From: Amanita rubescens
Taxonomy: Eukaryota; Basidiomycota; Agaricomycetes; Agaricales; Amanitaceae
DNA: 64,000 bases
Reading direction: 5' to 3'
Assembly: GCA_015039365.1 (NCBI GenBank)
Contig: WION01000010.1
Span: forward strand, 372,001 to 436,000
Shown here: piece after piece, positions 55,333-64,000 of the stretch
Position numbering within the stretch: position 1 is the first letter of the stretch
How the letters are laid out: each line of letters starts with the position of its first letter
The notes under the pieces: model-generated
The model's database searches: none
The model's input: only the letters and a program-made list of their open reading frames with translations
What the model was told of the DNA's origin: nothing
Program-made: the position numbers and the translations under genes

Positions 55333-55602
55333 TTAAGCATCCTCCATCTCTGCGTCTTCGTCACCATCCCGATCCTCCATCTCGACGTCCTCGTCCCCAA
55401 GTTCCTCATCTTCCATCTCACTGTCTTCGTCGTGCATCTCCCCATCCATCATTTCGACGTCCTCGTCGCCGTTCCCTATCCTCCATCTCAATGTCTCCAT
55501 CTCGATGCCTTCGTCGCGCAGTTCCCCATCTACCATCTCGACATCTTCCTCCACGTCGCCATCTCTTCCTCCATCTCGACATCTTCGTCGCGGAAGCTCC
55601 AA
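55333..55602 (-). repeat. Acidic coding-like repeat (GDEDVEM units)
   Basis: A CT-rich plus strand encodes on the minus strand up to 89 residues of imperfect units such as DEDVEMMDGE, DEDSEMEDEE and DEDVEMED. It may be an acidic segment of a protein or plain simple-sequence DNA; I see no start context or partner exon. Confidence 0.4.
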
Positions 55603-55906
55603 GCCGCCATCTCAATCTCGTTTATTAGGCCGAAGAAATGATGCACCGTTCGGAGCTGGTAGCCATAGAATCTTTAACTTTGGGATTGCTTAGTGGTAGG
55701 TGATTAATTTGATTGTGGATAGTGGTAGGGGGGTCGAGGGGGCAAGGACGCGCAGGATAGGGTTTGGTTATACTGTGCAAACACGAGCGCGCAAATACGA
55801 TCGCACAAGGTAGAGTGCAAACATCCCTGCCGTTGTCGGTAACGGCTTCGTAGCAGAAAGGGAAATTGGCACTCCCTCACCATCGTCGGTGTGCCCGGTC
55901 ACACTA

Positions 55907-55978
55907 CCAACGCTCGCACCCGCAACACTACCAACGCTCGCACCCGCAACAACACCAACGCTCGCACCCGCAACAACA
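55907..55978 (+). repeat. Three 24-bp tandem units
   Basis: CCAACGCTCGCACCCGCAAC starts at 55907, 55931 and 55955. It lies directly upstream of the two-exon gene, probably in its 5' UTR or promoter. Confidence 0.8.
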
Positions 55979-55997
55979 CCATCGTTTCTCTATCGTC

Positions 55998-56429
55998 ATG
56001 CCTAACATTTATGCAATGCGCGCACGATGCCCTGAGAGGGCACTTGACCAATCGCAGGAGTTAGCAGTAGAATGGATTACACGGCTCGCGGTAGAGGACT
56101 ATGCGTTCAAAATCAGGGAAGTAGTTCGCGAAAGTGGGGTGGTTGACTGGGTCGTTATGTGAGTCCCTAAGATACTCTTTCTTGAGCCCCTCATGAACGA
56201 CACCGAAAGGGATCCGTGTCACCGTAGTGACCGGCGATCGGACTCTGTCGCTCATTGGACGGTTCGGGGATTCTGCAACGGGCGCGCTAAAATGACATTC
56301 CACGTATATCCAGACGGCCGACAAGCCCGGTTTTGGGCTAATGGGGGTAAACGTTGGCGCAGAAAAGTACTTCGCGTGCACCGGGAATGCTACAGGCTGC
56401 AACAGTTCGAGGGAGCATGGTCGTGGTAG
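55998..56429 (+). CDS. Two-exon gene of unknown function (126 aa)
   Basis: Exons 55998-56158 and 56210-56429; the coding length is 381 nt with stop. The 51-nt intron starts GTGAGT and ends AAAG. The split codon ATG keeps the frame across the junction. The protein starts MPNIYAMRARCPERAL, has an amphipathic middle (IREVVRESGVVDWVVM) and a basic, Trp-rich C-terminus (GGKRWRRKVLRVHRE). No known domain is visible. The upstream frame is open without an ATG, so a missing 5' exon is possible. The GC-rich codon use fits host genes and not the transposons. Confidence 0.55.
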
Positions 56430-56796
56430 GGGTATGGGGCCGGCAAGAAATGGAGAGAGGCGATGGGGACGAGGAGGTTCTGGACAAGATAACGGTGACG
56501 AAACTGGAAGGGAGGGTGGCAAATAGGGAAGGCGGAGACGCGCTGAATAATGAACGTTGGGTTGCGGGTGGGACTTATGGCCTTCGGGGCATTGTTGGCA
56601 TCTTGGACATATCTTGGGACTTGTAGAATATAACCGGCATACTATTGACCTATTTGTCCATTAATCAATGCTATTATCCAATACACCTTCTTACCCATAT
56701 TACAATCTCGTCTTTCCGAACGCCTCGCACACGCATATCAATTACGAGGCCTCAGCTATGTCGTAAAAGATGAGAATGCAGCCAAGCCGCTGACCT

Positions 56797-57048
56797 TTAG
56801 GACAACAGGATGATCGCAACTGTTGACGGCATCGTCGAATTACGAGGAACCAAAGACGTGGAATCGAGCAAATGCCTTGCCATGAAATCTTTTGCAAATG
56901 CCTTTGAGCCCTCCACTCTAGCCGCGAGAGCGGATGGATCGAAGATGGGAGTTCCCACTTGATGACGATCATGGTTGTCCCGAAATTGTCGTTGATTTGA
57001 TATGTATGCAAACCCCAACGAAAATGAGTTGCGATTCCATCGACGCAT
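56797..57048 (-). other. Possible minus-strand coding segment, unknown
   Basis: The frame includes GTPIFDPSALAARVEGSK and AKDFMARHLLDSTS with protein-like composition. I could not build a convincing exon chain around it. Confidence 0.3.
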
Positions 57049-57129
57049 ACCTGGGGATAGGTGCAGACATATATCTCCACCAGCGGGGGGGTGACGTGGT
57101 GGCTACATGTTGCATATCTCGCTAGGTAG

Positions 57130-57758
57130 GCTCAGGAGACCGCTTGACGAAAATTTGTCGAAGCAGTTTATGATTCTTGCAGTCTGCAGAACCATGGTTG
57201 TGCATATAATCTGCAAGGGGAACAGAAGAAAATAAGAACCCGCCAAACACACGAACGAGCTGTTGAAACGACGACTCTGATTATGTCCAATACATCGGAG
57301 AATAAAATACTCACAAGCTGCTGGGTCATCTCACCCTATTTCGATGACTGCGATTGCCAGGCCAGTCTGCGATATCGGTTTGCGACCATGACTGGCCCGG
57401 GAGGAATGTGAATGTGATTACTAAGCTGACTACGTGGCTATGATAAGGATATAAATATTTTGTATAATGTACATAATCCATAATCGGTGGTAATCACGAG
57501 GGTTATCCTATCCAGTTTCATACTAGGTTACCGGTTAAACGTTACACCACCATCCAGTGTCAGCTGTACGGATTGCGCAACACAAGCCAGCAATTGCTAC
57601 TATTGAGAAAACGGCATTTCTCAAGAAAAAGAAAGAAAAAAAGAAGAACGTGTGTGGATTGCATAATGCATATTCGTGATAAGGGTACGCTACTTTTCAT
57701 GCACTACGTAAACTTGTGAATTCGAACACATTTGCTTATAATGTTCTCTTCGCGACAT
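57130..57758. other. Intergenic, no gene seen
   Basis: AT-richer DNA downstream of the seven-exon gene; no terminator or RNA gene recognised. Confidence 0.5.
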
Positions 57759-59159
57759 TCACTTAAGCTTGGTCTTTTGGCGCTTTGCGACAGGGCTTAT
57801 ATTTCCTTCGCTATGCTCCCCATCGGCGCTCAAGGTTTTAGGCATTGGCCCCATCGGCACATCACCTAATTCCTCCTGCGACAATCGCGGCCGCGGCGGT
57901 TCGGGTGATGCCAAAGACCAGCGGTTTCGGCTTGTTCCAGCTTGTTTCTCATCCTGTGTAATGGCAAATCTCGTTCAATGGCCGTGATTTGTTAGCAATT
58001 TCGCTCACCTCTGGCTCAGTGATACTCTGTTCATCTCTACACTCTCGATGCTCCATGCACATCTCGTGACCTTCAAAATCCTTCGAACCATCGAGGTAAA
58101 ACCTTTCGCTCCTCCGGGAGCCATCCTTGGGAGGTGCGCGGATGAGCACAGGGACATAGCTTTCGACAAGTTCTGCTGTAGATTAGCATAAATATAATGG
58201 TCAGAACGATTGTCCGCACCCTCGATGTCTCGGAGGGATTGTGACTTGTATGGTTTGAACTCGCATCGATGATTTGAGGACCGCAGCGCATCAAGGAGCG
58301 TATGCATCTCTTTGGCTGATAGCCCTCGAATTCCCATCTTCTTGCCGGTGGCTCCTGGAAGAGCGATATATGGATAGTTGTCGAGATAATACCCATTTCC
58401 CGCCAAGATATCGAGTAATTTGGACCACTGGAAACCACTGCTCTCGCATGCTGGTATGGCGGCTTCGTCTATGTAGGATTAGGTAAATAATAATGGCAGT
58501 GGCAGATACTCACTAGCACGTTTAATGAGAAGGGCGCGAAGCTCCGCTTCCAGGTTGCTATCGCGAGTTCCTTGTCGTCTTGGCGTTATCGGTGTAGCAG
58601 GAGCTTGATGAACATAGTTAGCCAGACATCTGGATTGTAGCTCTCAGGACAGGGACTCACTAACTCTTCGAGAGCTGCGCCTTGGGGTCTTGCGTGTTTT
58701 CGGACTGTTGGCAACACCGGCGATTCCTGCGATCCGCCACCCGACTAGTCAGTACCCGCCGCCGCCAGAGAACGATGCAAGAGACACACCATGGCCTCCA
58801 TCTTTTCCTTCAACCAAGCGCGCTGCCATCTGTGCGTTCCACTTCCAGATGAAATACTCTGCTGGTAGGTCCGTCTTGCCGGCAGCAGACTGGAGGACAG
58901 CATCCATGTTAGAGAGTGTTGCCTCCACGACTCGTTCAATATGTTCGGGCAGACGAGATTCGATGGAGAAGGATCTTTCGTGCGTTGGGGAAGTCGATTG
59001 TTCATGGTCCGATTGCTGGCATTCCTCTCCATCTGAGGCTAGTTCATCAACCTTGTCGTCGGTTTGGAATCCGGATTCTGACACGGTTTCAAGCTATACC
59101 AGCGTTACCATCGATGTCAACAAACGAATCGGATTACCCACCGGTGCGTAGGGAGGCAT
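57759..59159 (-). CDS. Seven-exon host gene, unknown nuclear protein (368 aa)
   Basis: Exons on the minus strand: 59159-59142, 59093-58790, 58744-58661, 58603-58514, 58468-58220, 58175-58009, 57953-57759. The sum is 1107 nt (369 codons with TGA). All six introns are GT-AG, 44-57 nt, most with a CTAAC, CTGAC or CTAAT branch point; every junction keeps the frame. The acidic N-terminal part ends in a Trp-containing segment (FIWKWNAQMAARL). A basic stretch (KTRKTPRRSSRR) is followed by a central domain (FQWSKLLDILAGNGYYL, GIRGLSAKEMHTLLDAL), and the end KRQKTKLK resembles a nuclear signal. I recognise no family. The very short first exon is the weakest part of the model. Confidence 0.7.
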
Positions 59160-59757
59160 AGTATTAGATGGGAGTGAGATGAGAGTACAGGACGAAACGC
59201 CGTCCATCCGAACAAGTCATTTTGTTTTCCAAATTGAATGGGATCCGCTGTTAGAGAAATAGAAGACAATTAGGTTAGGCTGTTAAGTCGGATGACTTGC
59301 CTGGTTTTGACCGTTGAGCGGCCACCGTTGTTTTGGATTCAACACCCTCACCACCAGTGGCCACGACATAGCATCTGGACAAGGAGGCTGTGGATCCGGT
59401 TAGCGTCCCACCCACGGTGAGCATCGAGCGGCGGGAGCAGCAGGAAACTAGATTATGTAATGCACAATCAGCCGTAATCACGAAGATTCTCAATAGGTCA
59501 GAGATTCTGCGACTAACTAGGCTACGGCCGCACCGTTTCGGTGAATTCGCTCCGCCCATGGTCCTTCAAGTTACGTAGAACTAAACCACATTCCGCCGCC
59601 TACCTACCGACATACAGCACCTTCGGCACCCTGGCCGTGGATACACACACAGGATGGTAAGTCGTCCTCAGAAGCTTGCAGAATCGACTAGTTATCATTG
59701 CTAGGTGTCGACCAGGACCAATTGAACACGGAGTCGCCTCCTGTTCCTGAAGATTGT
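59160..59757. other. Spacer with a possible upstream exon of the DUF6698 gene
   Basis: A plus frame at 59390-59575 (ILRLTRLRPHRFGEFAPP) reads like protein and could be the N-terminal exon of the next gene, but I could not link it. Confidence 0.3.
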
Positions 59758-60958
59758 GAACGCACAGGACTGGGAGTGTTGGAAAGGATACCTCAGTCCC
59801 GTTTTCCCAACTGGACGCCAAGGAGACGCACTTCCCAACATTTTTATATGATGAACTGCAGCACTACGACCCAGAGCACAAGCTCAGTGGACTCCTCGAG
59901 GGTCACGTAGTGATTCGCGTCTATCGTCACATCATGACTGGTCCAAGAACCGCTTGCGAGCCAAATCTTATCACGTTGAAGAACAACCGGTGCAAGACTG
60001 GAAAGCTCGCCTTTACAAAAAGTGACAAATATACAATTGCATATGCGGCAACCCAGGGACGTTGAGGTACTTTACTACATAAAGATCGTGATCTCAGTTG
60101 ACCGCAACTTACAGGCTCGATTTGCAATCTCATCAGCTGACAAGTGTGGCGACGACGTCGAGGGCATGGATCTTGAAACCTTTTATAATAACATTGTCAC
60201 TCTTCTAAGCAACACGCAAGATCCATTGGTCCAGAAGATCTTCGAAAGATTTGACAAGTAAGTTTTGCTATGCCATCAACTAAGAATCGTTACTGAAATT
60301 GGAAGGGAATGTAATTTCGAGGAATTGAGGCGCAAGGCCGAGTCAAATGAAAGTTAAATGGAAACCGATACGGGCGATGAAATGCGAGAAATCCAAATGT
60401 CCTGGGCTATTCGATCCCAGAAAATGGCCCAACCGCCCCCGGCTTCAGGTAGTAATAGCAACCAGGACGTCAACGCCTGTCATGACGGACAAAAAGAAGA
60501 AGAGATGGATACTGGTGGCGATAACCGGTCGCCGACCCCTCCCGACTCTCCTCAGCGCCAGAACTCTCGCATATGGACTCTCCTGCGGATGATACCCAAC
60601 AAACGAATGCTTCCCAGGTACGTATTTGATCACATCACTACTCATCATCAACGCGAATATCCAGGGCCAGGGCCCATGGACCCTGCAAAACAGTTCTCTT
60701 GATCCGCGTGCAAGGGGATTCATGCAAATGTTTCAAGCGTTTGCCATGCAAAGCGGTTTTTCTCCCACCAGCTTTTCTCCCGCCGGTTTTCCTCCCAACG
60801 GCTTTTCTCCCAACGGCTTTTCTCCCAACAGCTTTCCTCCCAACGGCTTTTCTCATACTGGGCCTGGACTCGGAAGCGCCGACCAACTGACGTCGAAGAA
60901 ACGTAAGTCGGCCCCAAACCCGCCACCGGGGCCTTCGAGAAGAAGCAGAGGGTCTTAA
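59758..60958 (+). pseudogene. DUF6698-family gene, broken
   Basis: The first exon part (to 60056) reads FPTFLYDELQHYDPEHKLSG, GHVVIRVYRHIMTGP and YTIAYAATQ. After a 58-nt intron (60057-60114), exon 60115-60257 reads ARFAISSADKC and FYNNIVTLL. This matches the DUF6698 proteins multiplied in Agaricomycetes (function unknown). Then intron 60258-60305, exon 60306-60617, intron 60618-60693 and exon 60694-60958, ending with Pro-rich pentapeptides and basic KKRK and RRSR. Two lesions: the first intron starts GG (GGACGT where GTACGT is expected), and a TAA at 60355-60357 sits in frame just before ATG GAA. If the TAA is real, 60358-60958 alone encodes 174 aa. Confidence 0.6.
60758..60862 (+). repeat. 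Seven 15-bp units encoding F(S/P)PNG-type pentapeptides
   Basis: TTTTCTCCCAACGGC-type units at 15-bp steps from 60758 to 60862 encode FSPTS, FSPAG, FPPNG, FSPNG, FSPNS, FPPNG and FSHTG. They lie in the last exon of the DUF6698 gene. Confidence 0.8.
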
Positions 60959-61305
60959 GTCGAAGGTGAGTAACACTTTTGCAAGGATTACTTCATTTGC
61001 TTATGCTTTAAGGTTCGTTTGCAATGTGCATTTCCGTTCTCAAGTCACCACCATTAGATTCGCATCATTGTTCAATTGCAAAGAAGAGTGTATTAGTGTA
61101 CTAAAATGAAATAAAATGTTTTTTCTAATTATATATGCGAGAAATTGAAAAGCGAGCAAGCAAGCGGCCGCGGGGTGACGCTGGATATAGCCCTGGTCAG
61201 GCCTGGCAAAGCTAGTCAGGGCCGACCAGGGCCCCATCCTTCAGCAGACCTGCCAGCGAACTCGCCAGGCGTGACACACCCGCGGGCCAGCCGCGGACTT
61301 TTTGT

Positions 61306-61432
61306 AGATGGCAGACATCTGCATTGTATGGAACGCTACATACATAGGTAGAAGACATCTGCATTGTAAAGAACACTACTATATAGAAGATAGATAGAAG
61401 ACATCCACGTTGTATAGAACACTGCATCATGA
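61306..61432. repeat. Three ~46-bp imperfect tandem units
   Basis: AGACATC(T/C)(G/A)C(A/G)TTGTA...GAACNCT occurs near 61311, 61357 and 61402, between the DUF6698 and F-box genes. The rest of 60959-61516 shows no gene. Confidence 0.6.
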
Positions 61433-61516
61433 TCATATGTACGTGGGGGATGGGTAGTATCTGAGAAGATTATAGGTAACATACTTGCCGGTGAACATTT
61501 GCACCCCAACAGGCCT

Positions 61517-62854
61517 TCAAACATGGTCTGTAATCTTGATGTTCAGGACTGTGCCCTCGTGCTCAACCTGCTCTAACATCGGCCACAGAGTGACCTTCCT
61601 GAAGATCTCGAGTAAAGGCGTGGGATCGAGCTTCGCAAGGTGCACATCGCGTACGGCAGGGAACGCATTGGAAAACAGATATCCAAACTTCTCCAAGCCT
61701 ACCACTTCCGAATACTTGATGATGTCCTCGAGTGGGACTGCTGTGAACTTCAATACACGTAGGTAGGAAAAGCGGCAGTGCTGCATCTCCAAGGTCTGTA
61801 AAAATCCGCTAATTGCCTGATCTCTGAGGTCTATAAGATGCAGTTCTTGAAGTTCTGCCATGGATACTATGCGAAAAAGCCGGGCCAACAGTTCCGGAGT
61901 GGCCTCCGAGTTGGTCCCATAATCCAGCATAGAAAGGGATAGCGAGGATAGAATAACCGAACGGAGTATATCAGTTCGGAAGGAAGGGGCGAAAGGCAGA
62001 GGGGGGAAAGTCTCTCCACTGTGGATATTTACGATAGGCTGCGCAGGAAGCCCAGGAACAGGGTGCACCAAAGGCGCATGAATTTCTAGGTCAGTAAGGC
62101 TAGAAAAACTGGGCTTGGGCAGGTCTGTGTACAAGGTCGCCAGACCGGCCGGGGGTGCAGTAGATGGTATCTTGCGCTCGTCCAGGCATGAGAGCCGCGC
62201 GTTCTTGAGAACAAGTCTTCGCACACCAGCCAGGACGCCACCATCCGCGACGCAGACCATGGTACGTGTGATCGATAAGCTGGAAAAAACAGCGGGATTA
62301 AACCGAAAGGGCCCAAGGAGCATGGGAGAGAGGTCGGTGCACGAAACCAGTTCGAGATGTTGAAGATGAGGAAGCGCGACCTCTACGAGCACCTTAAGGG
62401 TAAAATCGCGGAGCGTGGAGTTACGCCCCGTGATGCTAAGCTTGCTAATGCGCGGCAACTGCTCGGCGAGGGCGCGGCACGTATCGCTGAACTCTGGAAG
62501 TTCCTCCGAGGACCAGAAAATAGTCTTTGGCCAGTCAATCCTGATTGATAAACTCCTTTGGTTCGATCTGGCGAGAAATGTCCTGAGAATATCCGGCCTG
62601 CGGTAACTGTTAAGGTCTATATGGTCCCATAAGGTGGGAGCGATGAGAGTGACATCTCTCCAGTGGCGCGAAACATGAGAAACGAGAATTATCTGCTGCA
62701 CCTGACGTCTGCCTGATGACGACAAGCGAGAAGAAAGGTCAAAAATCCTGCGGATAATTTCTGTGGGTAGCATGTCGATGTGGTAAGGTCGCTTGGAAGA
62801 TTTTGAGCCTGGCATGGCTAGCATTATGAGCTCGAGGTTAAATGGCGAGGACAT
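61517..62854 (-). CDS. F-box-like protein with leucine-rich C-terminus (445 aa)
   Basis: An intact single-exon frame. I use the ATG at 62854; in-frame ATGs at 62824 and 62815 are alternatives. The F-box-like domain begins LPTEIIRRIFDLSSRL (about residue 29) and ends VSHVSRHWRDVTLIAPTLWDHI. The rest has regularly spaced Leu (LPHLQHLELVSC, LTDLEIHAPL, MAELQELHLIDL, LRVLKFTAVPLEDI), as in the many mushroom F-box/LRR-like proteins. It probably serves as substrate adaptor of an SCF ubiquitin ligase through Skp1; the substrate is unknown. This is one of a few apparently functional host genes in the window. Confidence 0.8.
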   Translation of the reverse strand: MSSPFNLELIMLAMPGSKSSKRPYHIDMLPTEIIRRIFDLSSRLSSSGRRQVQQIILVSHVSRHWRDVTLIAPTLWDHIDLNSYRRPDILRTFLARSNQRSLSIRIDWPKTIFWSSEELPEFSDTCRALAEQLPRISKLSITGRNSTLRDFTLKVLVEVALPHLQHLELVSCTDLSPMLLGPFRFNPAVFSSLSITRTMVCVADGGVLAGVRRLVLKNARLSCLDERKIPSTAPPAGLATLYTDLPKPSFSSLTDLEIHAPLVHPVPGLPAQPIVNIHSGETFPPLPFAPSFRTDILRSVILSSLSLSMLDYGTNSEATPELLARLFRIVSMAELQELHLIDLRDQAISGFLQTLEMQHCRFSYLRVLKFTAVPLEDIIKYSEVVGLEKFGYLFSNAFPAVRDVHLAKLDPTPLLEIFRKVTLWPMLEQVEHEGTVLNIKITDHV

Positions 62855-63322
62855 TCGAAGTTGCCAGAGAAAGTTGAGTCTGAGAATCACGGCGAACAAT
62901 AATTCTTAACATTCAGAATATATTCATTTCAATCGCCAGCATTATTTGATGGCGAGTGAAACGTTTTGATGTCCTTGTGCCACTGCCGGTTCGGCGCTGC
63001 CAGCTGAGTTTCAATACGCAAGCATGCGTCAAAAACGTCAAAAGAGCGTCTGATTACTGAGCATGGTCTGACATTCTCTCAGGACGACGTAAGAGCAATA
63101 AATGCTCACAGGCTAAGAATTCACTTATAACCACTGGCAATGTAGGTCAAAAGGTTGTTGAAACGTAAACAGCTGATGCCCCTGATAGTAATACACAATT
63201 ACCGGAATCTAAGACTATGTGCCTGAAATCTAATCGACCAATCAGGAATACATCCGAGAAAATACATGACTTAAGACAGAATGGTTACATCATGCACAAA
63301 ACAGCCGTGAATGCCAGCGCTG
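62855..63322. other. Intergenic between F-box gene and right-edge gene
   Basis: Presumably the F-box promoter and the 3' end of the next minus-strand gene. I see no TATA box that I would defend. Confidence 0.4.
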
Positions 63323-64000
63323 CTAATCCTTCTCCCGAGAAGCATATGTGACCATTGTTTGCCGAGTTACCCAGCGAGGTTCCTCATTTGCATTCAGGAT
63401 AAGCCGATGGGTGGCGAGAAGGGGATGTTGGTGTCCGCATTGAATCGACAGCCACGTACTACTAGTACTTGGACTCTTAAGCCAGATCTGCCTTCCAAAG
63501 TCGTGGACGTGGACGAATACGTCGGATTCCTGAGCAGCACCTGCGCCGACAACTGGCTGGTCAATAGGCCTTGAACCGGTGGAGATAAACCACCCATAAT
63601 AGACATCGTTCTGCCCGCGAATCTTTCGTTCCTGCCGCGGTGAAACGTGGTCCCCACCGGAGGAAGAAAGTCCCGAGCCGGCGACACCAGAAGCGGGCTC
63701 AGGAACAGGTGGTGCTGGTGAGCTGGTACTCTTGCTTCCTTCTGCGGCTAAGCTTTGTGGGCGGACCCGGGCCGAGAGATGACCCTTGCTGGAGGAATCA
63801 GATTCGATGGCATTGGGCTCGGTCGGATCATTGGGGGGTGGGGTCGATGGGCCACGATTTGCGCCTTCTTCAATTTGCATCGGGGTGACGCTTTTACAAC
63901 TTGAGTGCCCATTCAAGTTCGGTACCGATGCAGCACTGGCCTGGTGGATGTGAGCTCGAGAAACTGGGAACGATAAGATGCGCAGACCATTTGGCGCCTG
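63323..64000 (-). CDS. C-terminal part of an unknown host protein, runs off right edge
   Basis: The minus frame is open from the window edge to the TAG at 63323-63325 (225 codons). The first 120 residues are Ser/Pro-rich and probably disordered. The C-terminal 90 look folded (DVYYGWFISTGSRPIDQPV, SDVFVHVHDFGRQIWL, RLILNANEEPRWVTR) and end in a charged tail. I do not recognise the domain. An in-frame ATG lies at 63916, but the frame continues past it, so the true start is probably outside the window. Confidence 0.55.
   Translation of the reverse strand, partial: QAPNGLRILSFPVSRAHIHQASAASVPNLNGHSSCKSVTPMQIEEGANRGPSTPPPNDPTEPNAIESDSSSKGHLSARVRPQSLAAEGSKSTSSPAPPVPEPASGVAGSGLSSSGGDHVSPRQERKIRGQNDVYYGWFISTGSRPIDQPVVGAGAAQESDVFVHVHDFGRQIWLKSPSTSSTWLSIQCGHQHPLLATHRLILNANEEPRWVTRQTMVTYASREKD

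Noticed and set aside
55333..55602. Acidic repeat called as a gene
   Set aside because: No start context or adjoining exon; kept only as a repeat.
56061..56522. 153-codon minus-strand ORF
   Set aside because: It is antisense to the two-exon plus-strand gene, whose intron and frame are better supported.

Overview
This window looks like a repeat-rich piece of an agaricomycete (mushroom-forming basidiomycete) nuclear genome. Evidence: short host introns (44-76 nt) with CTAAY or CTGAY branch points; a DUF6698-type gene and an F-box-like gene; and a transposon mix of chromodomain Ty3, Copia, Tad1-like LINE, Helitron, KDZ and hAT relics that is usual in that group. I cannot name the species. All coordinates were read by eye.

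Layout. 1-4882: 5' part of a Copia element on the minus strand (gag, an extra upstream ORF0, PBS, LTR), inserted into a Ty3 element. 4883-8988: that truncated Ty3 element (family A, copy A1). 8989-15493: a broken gene end, a large non-coding hAT-like element (hAT-1) carrying a nested smaller one (hAT-2), and a truncated Helitron. 15494-23990: one full-length Ty3 element (family B) with 429-bp LTRs that differ at one base, target duplication CTTCT, splitting the Helitron. 24240-37430: an hAT-1 fragment, then a Tad1-like LINE split by Ty3 copy A2 (27058-34994, target duplication GAGAG), itself split by an hAT-1 copy (32036-34423). 37430-53400: solo LTRs, Copia pol debris, a KDZ relic, and more hAT and SINE-like copies, with almost no intact genes. 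53400-64000: higher-GC host sequence with a small ORF, an RNA-dependent RNA polymerase remnant, two spliced genes of unknown function, a broken DUF6698 gene, an intact F-box-like gene and one gene running off the right edge.

How parts work together. Ty3 element B encodes Gag, then Pol (protease, RT, RNase H, integrase, chromodomain) in the -1 frame through a GGGTTTT heptamer just before the gag stop, then a third ORF. Both Ty3 families have an 11-12 nt primer-binding site, 2 nt from the LTR, that pairs with the predicted 5' end of their own transcript, as in Tf1 self-priming. Both also have a long frame upstream of and continuous with gag that encodes a shared domain but has no methionine codon. 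In element B no ATG occurs in any frame from the predicted transcript start to the gag ATG. With ORF3, this is the strongest candidate here for undescribed biology: a Gag extension that may start at a non-AUG codon. Stop codons in the Ty3 copies repeatedly sit where a sister copy has CGA, pointing to C-to-T decay at CpG.
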